This document shows positions 1 to 6,870 of a stretch of 7,596 nt of DNA, in pieces. Position numbers and translations under genes: made by a program. Source of the DNA: Planctomycetota bacterium. GTDB taxonomy: Bacteria > Planctomycetota > Phycisphaerae > Sedimentisphaerales > Anaerohalosphaeraceae. The notes beneath the pieces were generated by a model that saw only the letters and a program-made list of their open reading frames with translations, was not told the origin of the DNA and made no database searches. Each line of letters begins with the position of its first letter. Position 1 is the first letter of the stretch. The DNA lies in NCBI GenBank assembly GCA_019456245.1, contig VRUF01000016.1, positions 18,471 to 26,066 of the forward strand. Direction: 5' to 3'.

Positions 1-843
1 ATCCTCGCTCTCAGGATCAGGCAATACAACATGCTCGTCGGCAACAATAGGAATAAGCCTGCCGACTATAGGAAGCCGAACTTTCTTACCCACAAGATAC
101 TTTGCCCGCGGATCGGAAGGATTCATCGCAACGGCCGTGTCACCAAGCATAGTCTCAGGCCGTGTCGTCGCGACAGTAACATGCTCGATAGTTTCCCCAT
201 CAACCTCAACGCTCGCCTCAAGCGGATACTGCATATACCAGAAGAACCCGTTCACTGTTTCGTGTTCGACTTCATCGTCGGCAAGAACCGTCTGCGTCGC
301 CGGATCCCAGTTCACCAGCCGCTTCCCCCGATAGATAAGCCCGTCCTTAAACAGCTTAAAGAAATTCGCCCGCACAGCCTTTGCGCACATCTCGTCCATC
401 GTAAAACGCGTTCTATCCCAGTCGCACGAACACCCCATACTCTTAAGCTGATTGATGATCTGCTTTTCGTATTCGTCTTTCCATTCCTGAACACGGGCGA
501 CAAATTCCTCTCGCTCAAAATCCGTCCGCCGCCTTCCCTCTTCGCTAAGCAGCCGTTTCTCCACAACCGTTTGCGTCGCGATACCGGCATGATCGGTCCC
601 CGGCATCCAAAGCGTATTAAATCCCTGCATCCGCTTGAAACGAATAAGCACATCCTGCAGCGTATTATTAAGCGCGTGCCCAAGATGCAGCGCAGCGGTC
701 ACATTAGGCGGCGGGATTACTATAGTATAAGATTCCTTATCGCTGCTGGAATCGGCGGCAAAATAGTTCCCTTTTTGCCAAACCGCAATAGCAGCCGCCT
801 CGATAGCACCCGGTTCATATATCGTAGAAAGCTTTTCACTCAT
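1..843 (-). CDS. valS: Valine--tRNA ligase, N-terminal part (3' end beyond window)
   Basis: Class I aminoacyl-tRNA synthetase that charges tRNA-Val in the cytoplasm. The frame is open for exactly 281 codons from ATG (843-841) to the window edge, so roughly the N-terminal third of a typical 900-residue ValRS is present. Visible signatures: PPPNVT at residues 44-49, the class I HIGH motif as HLGH (53-56), GTDHAGIATQ (82-91), and the start of the CP1 editing domain with TTRPETMLGDTAVA (226-239). The KMSKS loop and anticodon domain lie outside. Near the edge, the residues after ADEHVV run LPDPESED, where many ValRS go directly into an FGTG-type stretch; this may be a lineage-specific insertion. 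The Shine-Dalgarno is weak: GAGG lies about 15 nt before the ATG. A strong terminator hairpin ends only 35 nt upstream, so valS either has its own short promoter region or depends on read-through. Identity is certain from the motifs. Confidence 0.96.
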   Translation of the reverse strand, partial: MSEKLSTIYEPGAIEAAAIAVWQKGNYFAADSSSDKESYTIVIPPPNVTAALHLGHALNNTLQDVLIRFKRMQGFNTLWMPGTDHAGIATQTVVEKRLLSEEGRRRTDFEREEFVARVQEWKDEYEKQIINQLKSMGCSCDWDRTRFTMDEMCAKAVRANFFKLFKDGLIYRGKRLVNWDPATQTVLADDEVEHETVNGFFWYMQYPLEASVEVDGETIEHVTVATTRPETMLGDTAVAMNPSDPRAKYLVGKKVRLPIVGRLIPIVADEHVVLPDPESED

Positions 844-877
844 AATGACTTATCCGATCCTCAATAAATCCCTGAAA

Positions 878-919
878 CAAAAAAAAAGGCCCCAACAGGC
901 CAAAACCCGCTGGAACCTT
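878..919 (-). terminator. Intrinsic terminator between porin gene and valS
   Basis: Read on the minus strand, an 11-bp stem with some G-U pairs (AAGGTTCCAGC at 919-909 with GTTGGGGCCTT at 896-886) encloses a 12-nt loop and runs into a U-tract of nine (887-879). It lies 34 nt past the porin stop codon and 35 nt before the valS start. It most simply ends the porin transcript. Because it is also so close to valS, it could act as an attenuator for valS if the two are co-transcribed. Confidence 0.85.
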
Positions 920-953
920 GATTTTATACAAAATCTTAAGAAAAGTAAAGCAC

Positions 954-2336
954 TTAGAACTTATAAATAAACGACGTCTGAGCCCTGATGTCATCCGCGT
1001 CGCTTTCTCCTACGCGTTTCGTCTGCCATTGCGAAAGCTCAAATCCGACAGATGTGTTCTTATTGATAGAATAAATCGCATTACCGAAGATTGAACGGTT
1101 CTGGGACCGGTCACCGGCATTCAGATCGCCATTTTTAACATCTTCCATGGAAATACCAAGATTGTATTTCCATTTGCCTTGCGGTGTGATCGATGCTGCA
1201 ACCCAACCACCCTGAGTACGGATCTCACTCAAAGTAGTCATATTGACGCCCTGACCGATGCCGCCAAGATATTGATTAAGATTTTCACCGACAAATCCCT
1301 CACTCTTAAAAGCAAGCCAGTCATTGATCGGCTGATGCAAGTCAACATTAAGCGACCAACTCTCGAACTTCTTATTCTTGCCTCCACTGCTCGTTATGTC
1401 ATATTCCTCACGCCCATAATGACCGGACACACCAACAGTTGCCGGCAATTTAGTAAGCAGGGGTGTTGTTAAGCTAACGCGTCCCTGAAGTGACGGATAC
1501 CCCGCATCTTCGCCCGACTCTGAGTTTGTAGTAGTATCATCATCACCTAAATCACTGGACCGTCCAATCGTTCTGGCGATAGCACCTTCCAACTTCAAAT
1601 CTGTTTTATCGCTAAGCGAAAAGCCCTTGGTAAGTCTGATCTGTGGACGCCTGTAACCAATATTACCTGCCCACCACGCAACGGAATAGTTCAGTGTGTA
1701 TGGTGTCAGAGGAGATATGACGTCGGATGTCTGACCGGCGATAATACTGAAATTATCTTCAGGCCAATCCAGTTTCATATATACATGACGCACCAGAATA
1801 CCGCTCTTGTTTTCAGCGGTTCCGTTACCATAGAAATCCACTTCCACACGTCCGCTCGTCAGCAATCCATCATCCTCGAGCCCTTTGATATTCATCCCAA
1901 TCCGAGTCTGATTTGCCGTCATGTTAAACTCGTTATCGTTATTTCCGGTGTTTTCCGAGTCAACCCATTTGACATAATTACCCGGTGTTGTACGAGAATT
2001 GTCATAAGATGCATCGGCCTTGATATATCCGTAAAGGTCGATTTCAAGGGAGCTCTTAACCAGCTTCTTATCGCCTTTTTCCCTAAGAAGCTCAGACAGT
2101 TTCGCGATGTCGCCTTCCGTAAGTTCTTCAACCTTGACGGGTTTTTGGGCCTGCTTAGTCGCCGCAGCCTGCTGCATCAGCATTTCTTTAATCACAGCAA
2201 GTTCCTGCTCGAGTTTATCAACCCGGCCGCGCAACTGGGCATTCTCTTCGGCGAGTTTATCGCTTTCTGCACCAATTACCTGGCTGCAAAACACCGCCAG
2301 CAAAGCGACAGCAAATAAAATCGTACATCTCTTCAT
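954..2336 (-). CDS. DcaP-like outer-membrane porin with N-terminal coiled coil
   Basis: Probable trimeric outer-membrane channel for small anionic or organic solutes; the substrate cannot be told from sequence. The protein is 460 aa. A signal peptide (about residues 1-23: MKR, hydrophobic core, cleavage after VIGA) precedes a heptad-rich segment (about 24-56, KLAEENAQLRGRVDKLEQEL) of the kind that forms a periplasmic trimeric coiled coil in DcaP- and OprP-type porins. From about residue 100 (LYGYIKADASYD) the rest is alternating polar/aromatic beta-strand sequence rich in Gly, Asn and Asp, ending in FIYKF with the C-terminal Phe expected of a BAM-assembled barrel. A longer frame with a GTG start at 2360 exists, but a good Shine-Dalgarno (AAGGAAAG, 2349-2342) lies inside it and points to the ATG at 2336. 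Terminators flank it on both sides, so it is probably monocistronic. The family name rests on motif resemblance; OprB/OprP-type porins are the alternatives. Confidence 0.82.
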   Translation of the reverse strand: MKRCTILFAVALLAVFCSQVIGAESDKLAEENAQLRGRVDKLEQELAVIKEMLMQQAAATKQAQKPVKVEELTEGDIAKLSELLREKGDKKLVKSSLEIDLYGYIKADASYDNSRTTPGNYVKWVDSENTGNNDNEFNMTANQTRIGMNIKGLEDDGLLTSGRVEVDFYGNGTAENKSGILVRHVYMKLDWPEDNFSIIAGQTSDVISPLTPYTLNYSVAWWAGNIGYRRPQIRLTKGFSLSDKTDLKLEGAIARTIGRSSDLGDDDTTTNSESGEDAGYPSLQGRVSLTTPLLTKLPATVGVSGHYGREEYDITSSGGKNKKFESWSLNVDLHQPINDWLAFKSEGFVGENLNQYLGGIGQGVNMTTLSEIRTQGGWVAASITPQGKWKYNLGISMEDVKNGDLNAGDRSQNRSIFGNAIYSINKNTSVGFELSQWQTKRVGESDADDIRAQTSFIYKF

Positions 2337-2341
2337 GATAA

Positions 2342-2349
2342 CTTTCCTT
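2342..2349 (-). promoter_or_regulatory. Ribosome binding site deciding the porin start
   Basis: AAGGAAAG on the minus strand sits 5 nt before the ATG at 2336-2334. It lies inside the upstream GTG-initiated extension, so the shorter protein, which begins directly with a normal signal peptide, is the likely product. Confidence 0.75.
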
Positions 2350-2402
2350 TCGTACTTCACTAAAAAACTTTTCGCTATTGTTGCCTGTAAGCTGTAGGTG
2401 TG

Positions 2403-2429
2403 AAAAAAAACGGCGATGGATATGCCGTT
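2403..2429 (-). terminator. Terminator-like hairpin in the porin 5' leader (possible attenuator)
   Basis: Minus strand: AACGGC (2429-2424), a 9-nt loop and GCCGTT (2414-2409) form a perfect 6-bp GC-rich stem that runs directly into eight U (2410-2403). It lies about 67 nt before the porin ATG and downstream of a TATAAT box at 2457-2452. If that box is used, transcripts would stop after roughly 40 nt unless the hairpin is bypassed. It may instead be a second stop for rho read-through, with the real porin promoter between it and the gene. Confidence 0.65.
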
Positions 2430-2451
2430 CTGTGTTACAAGCCAATACTAC

Positions 2452-2457
2452 ATTATA
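2452..2457 (-). promoter_or_regulatory. Candidate -10 box upstream of the porin gene
   Basis: A perfect TATAAT on the minus strand in a 222-nt AT-rich intergenic stretch between the rho terminator and the porin gene. There is no good -35: the hexamer at 17-nt spacing is AATATA. Transcription would start near 2445, just before the terminator-like hairpin at 2429-2403. The assignment is tentative. Confidence 0.35.
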
Positions 2458-2560
2458 TATCGGCTAAACGAGTCTATATTGAACAATGAAAAGCGTTCGT
2501 TATACCCATATGGCAAGGAATATGACGCCCTTATCAGTATCTATAGGGCTTATTCTTCGT

Positions 2561-2606
2561 AAAATAAAAAAACAAGGTAAAGCGATACTCAAAACGCATT
2601 ACCTTG
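2561..2606 (-). terminator. Intrinsic terminator of rho
   Basis: Minus strand: CAAGGTAATGCG (2606-2595) pairs with CGCTTTACCTTG (2584-2573), a 12-bp stem with one T-T mismatch and a 10-nt loop. Seven U follow (2572-2566). It lies 32 nt after the rho stop codon and cleanly ends the rho transcription unit. Confidence 0.88.
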
Positions 2607-2638
2607 CTTTAAAGTTGTATTTTGCTAATGAGATTAAA

Positions 2639-4153
2639 TTAGTCGACGCTCATTGTCATAAGGAATTCGGCATTCGACTGGCACTTTGACAGACGGTTCT
2701 TCAATAACTCAACTGCCTCGACAACGTTCATCTCGCTCAGTACCTTGCGAAGCCTGTAAACCAGCTCCATCTCTTTGGTATCGAGAAGCAGTTCTTCTCT
2801 TCTTGTTCCCGACTTACTGATATCGATCGCAGGGTATGTCCGTCTGTCCATCAGTTTGCGGTCCAGATGAAGTTCCATATTACCCGTTGCCTTAAATTCC
2901 TCGAAAATAACCTCGTCCATCTTCGAACCGGTATCCACAAGTGCCGTTGCGATAATCGTAAGCGATCCGCCATGTTCGATATTACGTGCCGCACCGAAGA
3001 AACGTTTCGGCATCTGCATCGCGTTGGCATCGACGCCACCGGTAAGAATTTTACCGGAATGCGGCATCTCAGTATTATACGCACGTGCAAGCCGTGTGAT
3101 AGAATCAAGCAGAATTACAACGTCGTTTCCGTATTCGACCATTCGTTTCGCCTTTTCGATTACCATCTCGGCAACCTGGCAGTGACGCGATGTAGGCTCG
3201 TCGAATGTCGAGCTGATAACTTCCACATCGTCGGCCGTCTTACGCTCCATGTCAGTAACCTCTTCCGGCCTCTCATCGATAAGCAGAACTATCATCTTCG
3301 TTTCAGGGTTGTTCGTGCTGATCGCATTTGCCATCTTTTGCAGCAGAACAGTTTTACCGGTCCTCGGAGGAGCTACGATAAGACCACGCTGACCCATGCC
3401 GATAGGAGTGACAATGTCGATTATTCGCATACTTAGTTCTTCGGAGGTTGTCTCAAGGATAAAACGTTTTTCCGCGTGAAGCGGCGTAAGATCCTTAAAC
3501 ACGGCTTTGCCCGACAGTTTATCAGGCTCCTGGAAGTTAATAGCTTCGACACGAAGAAGCGCAAAATACTTTTCACTTTCTTTCGGAGGCCGGATTTGAC
3601 CGGATACGGTGTTTCCGCTGCGAAGACCAAAACGCCGTATCTGTGAAGGGGATACATAAATATCGTCAGGAGATGAAAGGTAGCTGTAGTTCGGGCTTCG
3701 AAGAAAACCGAAACCGTCTGGCAATACTTCAAGAACACCCTCACCGAACATCAAACCGTTTTGGCGAATACGCTCTTTAAGGATTTTAAACACCAACTGC
3801 TGTTTACTCATTCCCAGGTAATCGGTGATATTCTCTTCCTTGGCAAGCTCGATAAGTTCGGCAACATCAAGCTTCTGAAGGTCTGCAAGATAAAGGTTTC
3901 CCTTCTTCACACGCTCGTACTTGGCATGTATGGAATCGTCGGAATCCTTTTTGGATTTCTTCTTACCGTTCTTCTTCTTACGCTTTTTACCGCCTTCCTT
4001 TGAACTATCATCGGCATTTTCCGTGCTGATGTCCTGTTCAGAGACCTCTTCCTGTGTCGTCTCCTCTACTGCGGATTTGGTTTCTTCTGGTTCGGCAGTT
4101 AATGTATCACTGTCAACGGCGTCTTTCTTTGAAGAATCTTTCTTTTTGGCCAT
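2639..4153 (-). CDS. rho: Transcription termination factor Rho
   Basis: Hexameric RNA-dependent ATPase/translocase that ends transcription of untranslated RNA. The protein is 504 aa from the chosen ATG, against about 420 in E. coli; the excess is an N-terminal extension (about 1-75) that is first acidic/Ser-Thr-rich and then strongly lysine-rich (KKRKKKNGKKKSKK near 56-69). Then come the Rho N-terminal helical domain (about 85-130, YLADLQKLDVAELIELAKE), the cold-shock RNA-binding fold (about 137-205, with LPDGFGFLRSPNYSYL), and the RecA-like motor: Walker A APPRTGKT (261-268), the catalytic-Glu region LLIDERPEEV (290-299), Walker B VVILLDSITRLARAYN (345-360), Q-loop GGVDANAMQMPKRFFGAARN (372-391), and R-loop EEFKATGNMEL (418-428). 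The R-loop region carries Ala where most Rho proteins have Gly after the lysine. A TTG start at 4174 is in frame, but the Shine-Dalgarno (GAAGGAGA) lies inside it, so the ATG at 4153 is preferred. It is followed by a strong terminator. Confidence 0.98.
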   Translation of the reverse strand: MAKKKDSSKKDAVDSDTLTAEPEETKSAVEETTQEEVSEQDISTENADDSSKEGGKKRKKKNGKKKSKKDSDDSIHAKYERVKKGNLYLADLQKLDVAELIELAKEENITDYLGMSKQQLVFKILKERIRQNGLMFGEGVLEVLPDGFGFLRSPNYSYLSSPDDIYVSPSQIRRFGLRSGNTVSGQIRPPKESEKYFALLRVEAINFQEPDKLSGKAVFKDLTPLHAEKRFILETTSEELSMRIIDIVTPIGMGQRGLIVAPPRTGKTVLLQKMANAISTNNPETKMIVLLIDERPEEVTDMERKTADDVEVISSTFDEPTSRHCQVAEMVIEKAKRMVEYGNDVVILLDSITRLARAYNTEMPHSGKILTGGVDANAMQMPKRFFGAARNIEHGGSLTIIATALVDTGSKMDEVIFEEFKATGNMELHLDRKLMDRRTYPAIDISKSGTRREELLLDTKEMELVYRLRKVLSEMNVVEAVELLKNRLSKCQSNAEFLMTMSVD

Positions 4154-4449
4154 TTTGTCTCCTTCGTCAACCAATTTTAGCCATACGTATTGATTGCTGC
4201 TCTGAATTTGAATTTGATACTAACTAATTTTCTTTTGATTCCACATGTAAGGAAATCTCTGTGAGGGGAAAAATGATCTGCACAAAGAAAGCAGAATACC
4301 AAAAAAACGCGATGGCATCTAAAACAGTGAAACCCCAAAATACTTAATAATATATCGATTCGCTTTTTAAAATATGCTCTAACACGCGGACAAGTCATTT
4401 AACGACAATAAAGGTTTTCCTCGCGGAAGTTCATCGCCCTAAAAGGCGG
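4154..4449 (-). other. Long rho leader / coaE-rho intergenic region
   Basis: 296 nt without a convincing gene. No intrinsic terminator follows coaE; there are only short hairpins, a 4-bp CGCC/GGCG stem over the coaE stop (4435-4448) and a TTCC-GCGA-GGAA tetraloop hairpin (4417-4428, as read on the minus strand). The middle of the leader RNA is pyrimidine-rich (around 4240-4320), including a run of seven U, and has a small TCTGC/GCAGA stem (4277-4295). A weak promoter could be TTGTCC at 4394-4389 with TTAAAA 17 nt on. E. coli rho also has a long leader used for Rho-dependent autoregulation, so a similar role is plausible here but is not shown by sequence alone. An open frame of 73 codons (4398-4177) lacks a Shine-Dalgarno and is judged spurious. 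Confidence 0.45.
4158..4165 (-). promoter_or_regulatory. Ribosome binding site deciding the rho start
   Basis: GAAGGAGA on the minus strand ends 4 nt before the ATG at 4153-4151, which begins MAKKKDSSKK. This strong site rules out the in-frame TTG seven codons upstream as the main start. Confidence 0.85.
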
Positions 4450-5058
4450 CTAGTTGTTAATTATTATCGAGAAGATACGCTCGACTTGGTCAGCTATCGC
4501 TGACTCGTCAGAATTGTTATCGACTATATAATGTGCTATGTTTTCCTTTTTGTCCAGAGAAATTTGAAATTTTTCACGTTTTTTTAGATAATTTTTTGCG
4601 TTCGAACTCCGCACCTCTCCGCGCAACTGCCGTTTTTCCGCATCGCAGGCCACAAAAACAAGGATATTGCACCGTTTATCCCACCCAACTTCCAATAATA
4701 AAGGCATATCCAGCACGATTGCAGATATGTCTTCGCAGGCATTATATCCCGTAATTAGCTCTTCACACCTGCCCAATACAGCCGGATGGATTATCTCATT
4801 AATCGTTTTGACCCGGTCAACATCATCAAAAACCGCAAGAGCCAGTTTTTCCCGGTCAACAACACCGTCTCCACGCATAATACCATCCCCAAAGGCCTCC
4901 CTAAGCTGCTTTATCGTATCCGCTTCCTGCAAAAGTTCATGCACGATCGCATCAGCGTCCACCAATCCGCACCCAAGCCTGGCAAACGCGGCAGCAACAC
5001 TACTCTTGCCCGACCCGATCCCCCCAAGTATTCCGATTATAGGTTTGCGTTTTTCCAT
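4450..5058 (-). CDS. coaE: Dephospho-CoA kinase
   Basis: Catalyses the last step of coenzyme A synthesis, ATP-dependent phosphorylation of the 3'-hydroxyl of dephospho-CoA, in the cytoplasm. The protein is 202 aa from the ATG, normal for the family. The P-loop GGIGSGKS is at residues 12-19, the substrate-binding DAD at 34-36, the HP of the NEIIHPAV segment near 90, DMPLLLEVGW near 116-125, and the C-terminal pattern HYIVDNNSD matches the family's ADYVIDN-type ending. The lid/helical region (QLRGEVRSSN...KREKFQ) is divergent but keeps the Arg and Gln positions. The start is uncertain: TTG at 5067 adds three residues, ATG at 5058 is favoured, and neither has a clear Shine-Dalgarno. The gene begins 39 nt after the FAH stop on the same strand, suggesting translational dependence on an FAH-coaE transcript. 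No terminator separates it from rho. Confidence 0.93.
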   Translation of the reverse strand: MEKRKPIIGILGGIGSGKSSVAAAFARLGCGLVDADAIVHELLQEADTIKQLREAFGDGIMRGDGVVDREKLALAVFDDVDRVKTINEIIHPAVLGRCEELITGYNACEDISAIVLDMPLLLEVGWDKRCNILVFVACDAEKRQLRGEVRSSNAKNYLKKREKFQISLDKKENIAHYIVDNNSDESAIADQVERIFSIIINN

Positions 5059-5097
5059 AGCAATCAAATGATAATTTAAGCGTTTTACCCGGAACGG

Positions 5098-6045
5098 TCA
5101 AGTTATTCCGGTAACCAGCGGTTTGTAGAAGTCTTGTGGATACGCCCCAAGCGTATTTTTCAGCGTCCCGATCTTTTTGATCGTACATTCCATTTTATCC
5201 CCGGGTTTCAAAAAATCCCCCGTCGCCATCCCCACTCCCTCAGGCGTCCCTGTAGCTATAATATCCCCCGGATTAAGCGTCATGATATGGCTGACGAACG
5301 AAACGATCTCGCTAATCCCAAAGATCATCTGCCCGGTATTGGCACTTTGACGAACCTGACCGTTAACCTTAAGCTCAATTCCAAGATTACCCGCATCTCC
5401 AACCTCATCGCAAGTAACGATCCACGGACCAATCGGCAAAAAACCATCCGACCATTTACCGCCGAGCCAATCGAAAAACTCATCCCAGGGCCGCTGCCCG
5501 CGATTTTCCTTAAAAGTCACACTCCGTGCAGAAACATCGTTAACAACAGTATACCCTGCAACAAACCCAATCGCCTCTTCAACGGATACACACCTGGCTT
5601 TTTTCCCGATCACAACTGCAAGCTCAACTTCATAGTCCACCTCTTCGCTATACCTGGGCCACGGGATTTCAGAATCAGGATTTGAAACCACCGTACCGGG
5701 CATAAGAAAAGGACGCGGAACGGTAGTTTCCCGCGGCGAATCGGCAAGACCAAGCTTCAAACCAGCCTCGATAATATGTTTTGAGTAATTGCCCGCAAGC
5801 GCCACCAGTTTGCCTGGATTCGGAATAGGGGCAAGCAGTTTCACACTCGAAAGCGGGATGAACGTATCCGCCGAATCTGCCAGAGAAGACAGCTTTTCCA
5901 GACAATAGGGCCCCATTGCAAGTACCTGCTTAACGCTTCGAGGCCGATCGGGCTCTGCCCAGCACGTCCCGATATCGACGATGCCATTTTCGCCAAGGAC
6001 ACCGAAAGATACGTTATTTTCACAAGTATATGTTAGTAATTTCAT
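5098..6045 (-). CDS. Fumarylacetoacetate hydrolase (FAH) family protein
   Basis: Metal-dependent hydrolase, decarboxylase or isomerase acting on beta-diketo or oxo acids; this superfamily includes FAHD1/acylpyruvate hydrolase, oxaloacetate decarboxylase and HpcE-type isomerases, and the substrate cannot be fixed here. The protein is 315 aa: an N-terminal FAH_N-like domain (1-about 70) and the catalytic FAH fold (about 75-300). Seen are the His-Glu dyad segment NYSKHIIE (H90, E93), the metal ligands E139 and E141 in VDYEVELAVVIGK and D170 in TVVNDVSAR, the Lys-Asp pair in GGKWSDGFLPIGPW (K197, D200), and ATGTPEGVG (264-272). All expected catalytic residues are present, so it should be active. 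The ATG at 6045 has a good AAGGAT Shine-Dalgarno (6056-6051). It is the first gene of the minus-strand run and lies 39 nt before coaE. It is divergent from the coiled-coil gene across a 129-nt intergenic region. Confidence 0.92.
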   Translation of the reverse strand: MKLLTYTCENNVSFGVLGENGIVDIGTCWAEPDRPRSVKQVLAMGPYCLEKLSSLADSADTFIPLSSVKLLAPIPNPGKLVALAGNYSKHIIEAGLKLGLADSPRETTVPRPFLMPGTVVSNPDSEIPWPRYSEEVDYEVELAVVIGKKARCVSVEEAIGFVAGYTVVNDVSARSVTFKENRGQRPWDEFFDWLGGKWSDGFLPIGPWIVTCDEVGDAGNLGIELKVNGQVRQSANTGQMIFGISEIVSFVSHIMTLNPGDIIATGTPEGVGMATGDFLKPGDKMECTIKKIGTLKNTLGAYPQDFYKPLVTGIT

Positions 6046-6098
6046 TATTTATCCTTAATCGGCAGACACATAATTGCATTAATCCTAACAAAAATTCC

Positions 6099-6128
6099 TT
6101 GAAATTACAGCAAAAAAGTATCTAATGA
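6099..6128 (+). promoter_or_regulatory. Candidate sigma70-type promoter for the coiled-coil gene
   Basis: TTGAAA (6099-6104), an 18-nt spacer and TAATGA (6123-6128) lie in the AT-rich divergent intergenic region. Transcription would start near 6135, within the inverted repeat at 6132-6156. Both hexamers are imperfect, so this is a modest prediction. Confidence 0.35.
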
Positions 6129-6131
6129 TGT

Positions 6132-6156
6132 TGGTCCCCCGTTTGAATTGGGACCA
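6132..6156 (+). repeat. Perfect 7-bp inverted repeat before the coiled-coil gene
   Basis: TGGTCCC (6132-6138) and GGGACCA (6150-6156) are separated by 11 nt. The right arm ends 4 nt before the AGAAAGGG ribosome binding site at 6160-6167. There is no U-run, so it is not a terminator. It could be an operator at the transcription start or a leader hairpin affecting translation. Confidence 0.5.
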
Positions 6157-6174
6157 TTTAGAAAGGGAATTTGT

Positions 6175-6870
6175 ATGTCGCTAAAAAAATTCTGGGCAAA
6201 AGCAGGTAAATGGCGGTCAGGTACCGAGGCCAATAACACCGCTGTCGCCGTTGAAACCGCTGAAATGGTCACGCTTGATCCCGCCAGATCGATTAAAAAA
6301 GAAGACCATCTACCCGCATCAAAAGCCTTTGACCTCCTGATAGCCCAACTGGAAGGAATAAACGAAAACCTTGGCAAGCACGCCGACCAGCAGCACCAGC
6401 TTCTGGAAAGAATGAACCAACTCCCCGAAGTATTGGCATCTCTTCCCAAGACCGTACAAAGCCAGCAGGACCTCTCAGATGCCATCTGCACCGAACTCTC
6501 ACGAAGGGAGCTAAAGGAAGCCCAGTTCCTCGAAGCTATCGAAAGCATTCCACGCCAAACCCAAAAACAATCGAACGTACTTGAAGAAATGAATACCAAG
6601 CTCTCTGTCTCCGCCGATGCGAATGTCCAGGTCAGCGAAAATTTCAACCGGTTTAATAACACCATGGGCAAACTCAACAAAACTTCAACAAGCCAGACAG
6701 AAAGCATCACACAGATGAACAAGACATTCTCCGCAAGCGACAGGTACCTTAAATACGTCATCTCAAGGCAAAACACACGGTTCATGTGGATGTTTATAAC
6801 AAGTCTCACCATTTGCATGATAGCGCTAATATCTCTGGTCGTCATCATCGCGATTATGTGGGGTAAATAA
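6175..6870 (+). CDS. Unrecognised coiled-coil protein with C-terminal membrane anchor
   Basis: I do not recognise this 231-aa protein. Residues 1-50 are polar and low in hydrophobics. Residues about 51-200 are almost all helical, glutamine/glutamate/serine-rich sequence with regularly placed Leu, Ile and Met, consistent with a long coiled coil. Residues about 203-228 (from FMWMFITSL to IIAIM) form a single strong transmembrane helix, leaving a WGK tail; with no signal peptide it looks tail-anchored, with the coiled coil in the cytoplasm. A degenerate repeat recurs: SLPKTVQSQQ (89-98), SIPRQTQKQS (124-133) and KLNKTSTSQT (166-175), each followed by a similar helix, at 35- and 42-residue spacings (five and six heptads). 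A TTG start at 6148 is possible, but AGAAAGGG at 6160-6167 supports the ATG at 6175. Codon use looks like its neighbours'. It could be a scaffold or signalling adaptor, but no function is assigned. Confidence 0.82.
   Translation: MSLKKFWAKAGKWRSGTEANNTAVAVETAEMVTLDPARSIKKEDHLPASKAFDLLIAQLEGINENLGKHADQQHQLLERMNQLPEVLASLPKTVQSQQDLSDAICTELSRRELKEAQFLEAIESIPRQTQKQSNVLEEMNTKLSVSADANVQVSENFNRFNNTMGKLNKTSTSQTESITQMNKTFSASDRYLKYVISRQNTRFMWMFITSLTICMIALISLVVIIAIMWGK

Noticed and set aside
31..867. 278-codon open frame on the plus strand
   Set aside because: It is the antisense shadow of the valS N-terminus, whose minus-strand frame has unmistakable ValRS motifs; the plus-strand protein is Arg/Pro/His-rich and looks like nothing known.
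844..960. T-box-type leader before valS
   Set aside because: No T-box consensus or specifier stem can be read; only a simple terminator hairpin is present.
1785..2318. 177-codon open frame on the plus strand
   Set aside because: Antisense to the signal peptide, coiled-coil and first strands of the porin; no ribosome binding site or recognisable family.
2486..2689. 67-codon plus-strand frame between the porin gene and rho
   Set aside because: It crosses the rho terminator hairpin and the rho stop codon, lacks a convincing ribosome binding site and resembles nothing.
4177..4398. 73-codon minus-strand frame in the rho leader, Cys/His-containing
   Set aside because: No Shine-Dalgarno, AT-biased composition, no recognisable motif; more likely leader RNA.
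6105..6848. 247-codon minus-strand frame opposite the coiled-coil gene
   Set aside because: Low-complexity Ser/Leu/Trp composition typical of an antisense frame; the plus-strand gene has a good ribosome binding site, a coiled coil and a membrane segment.
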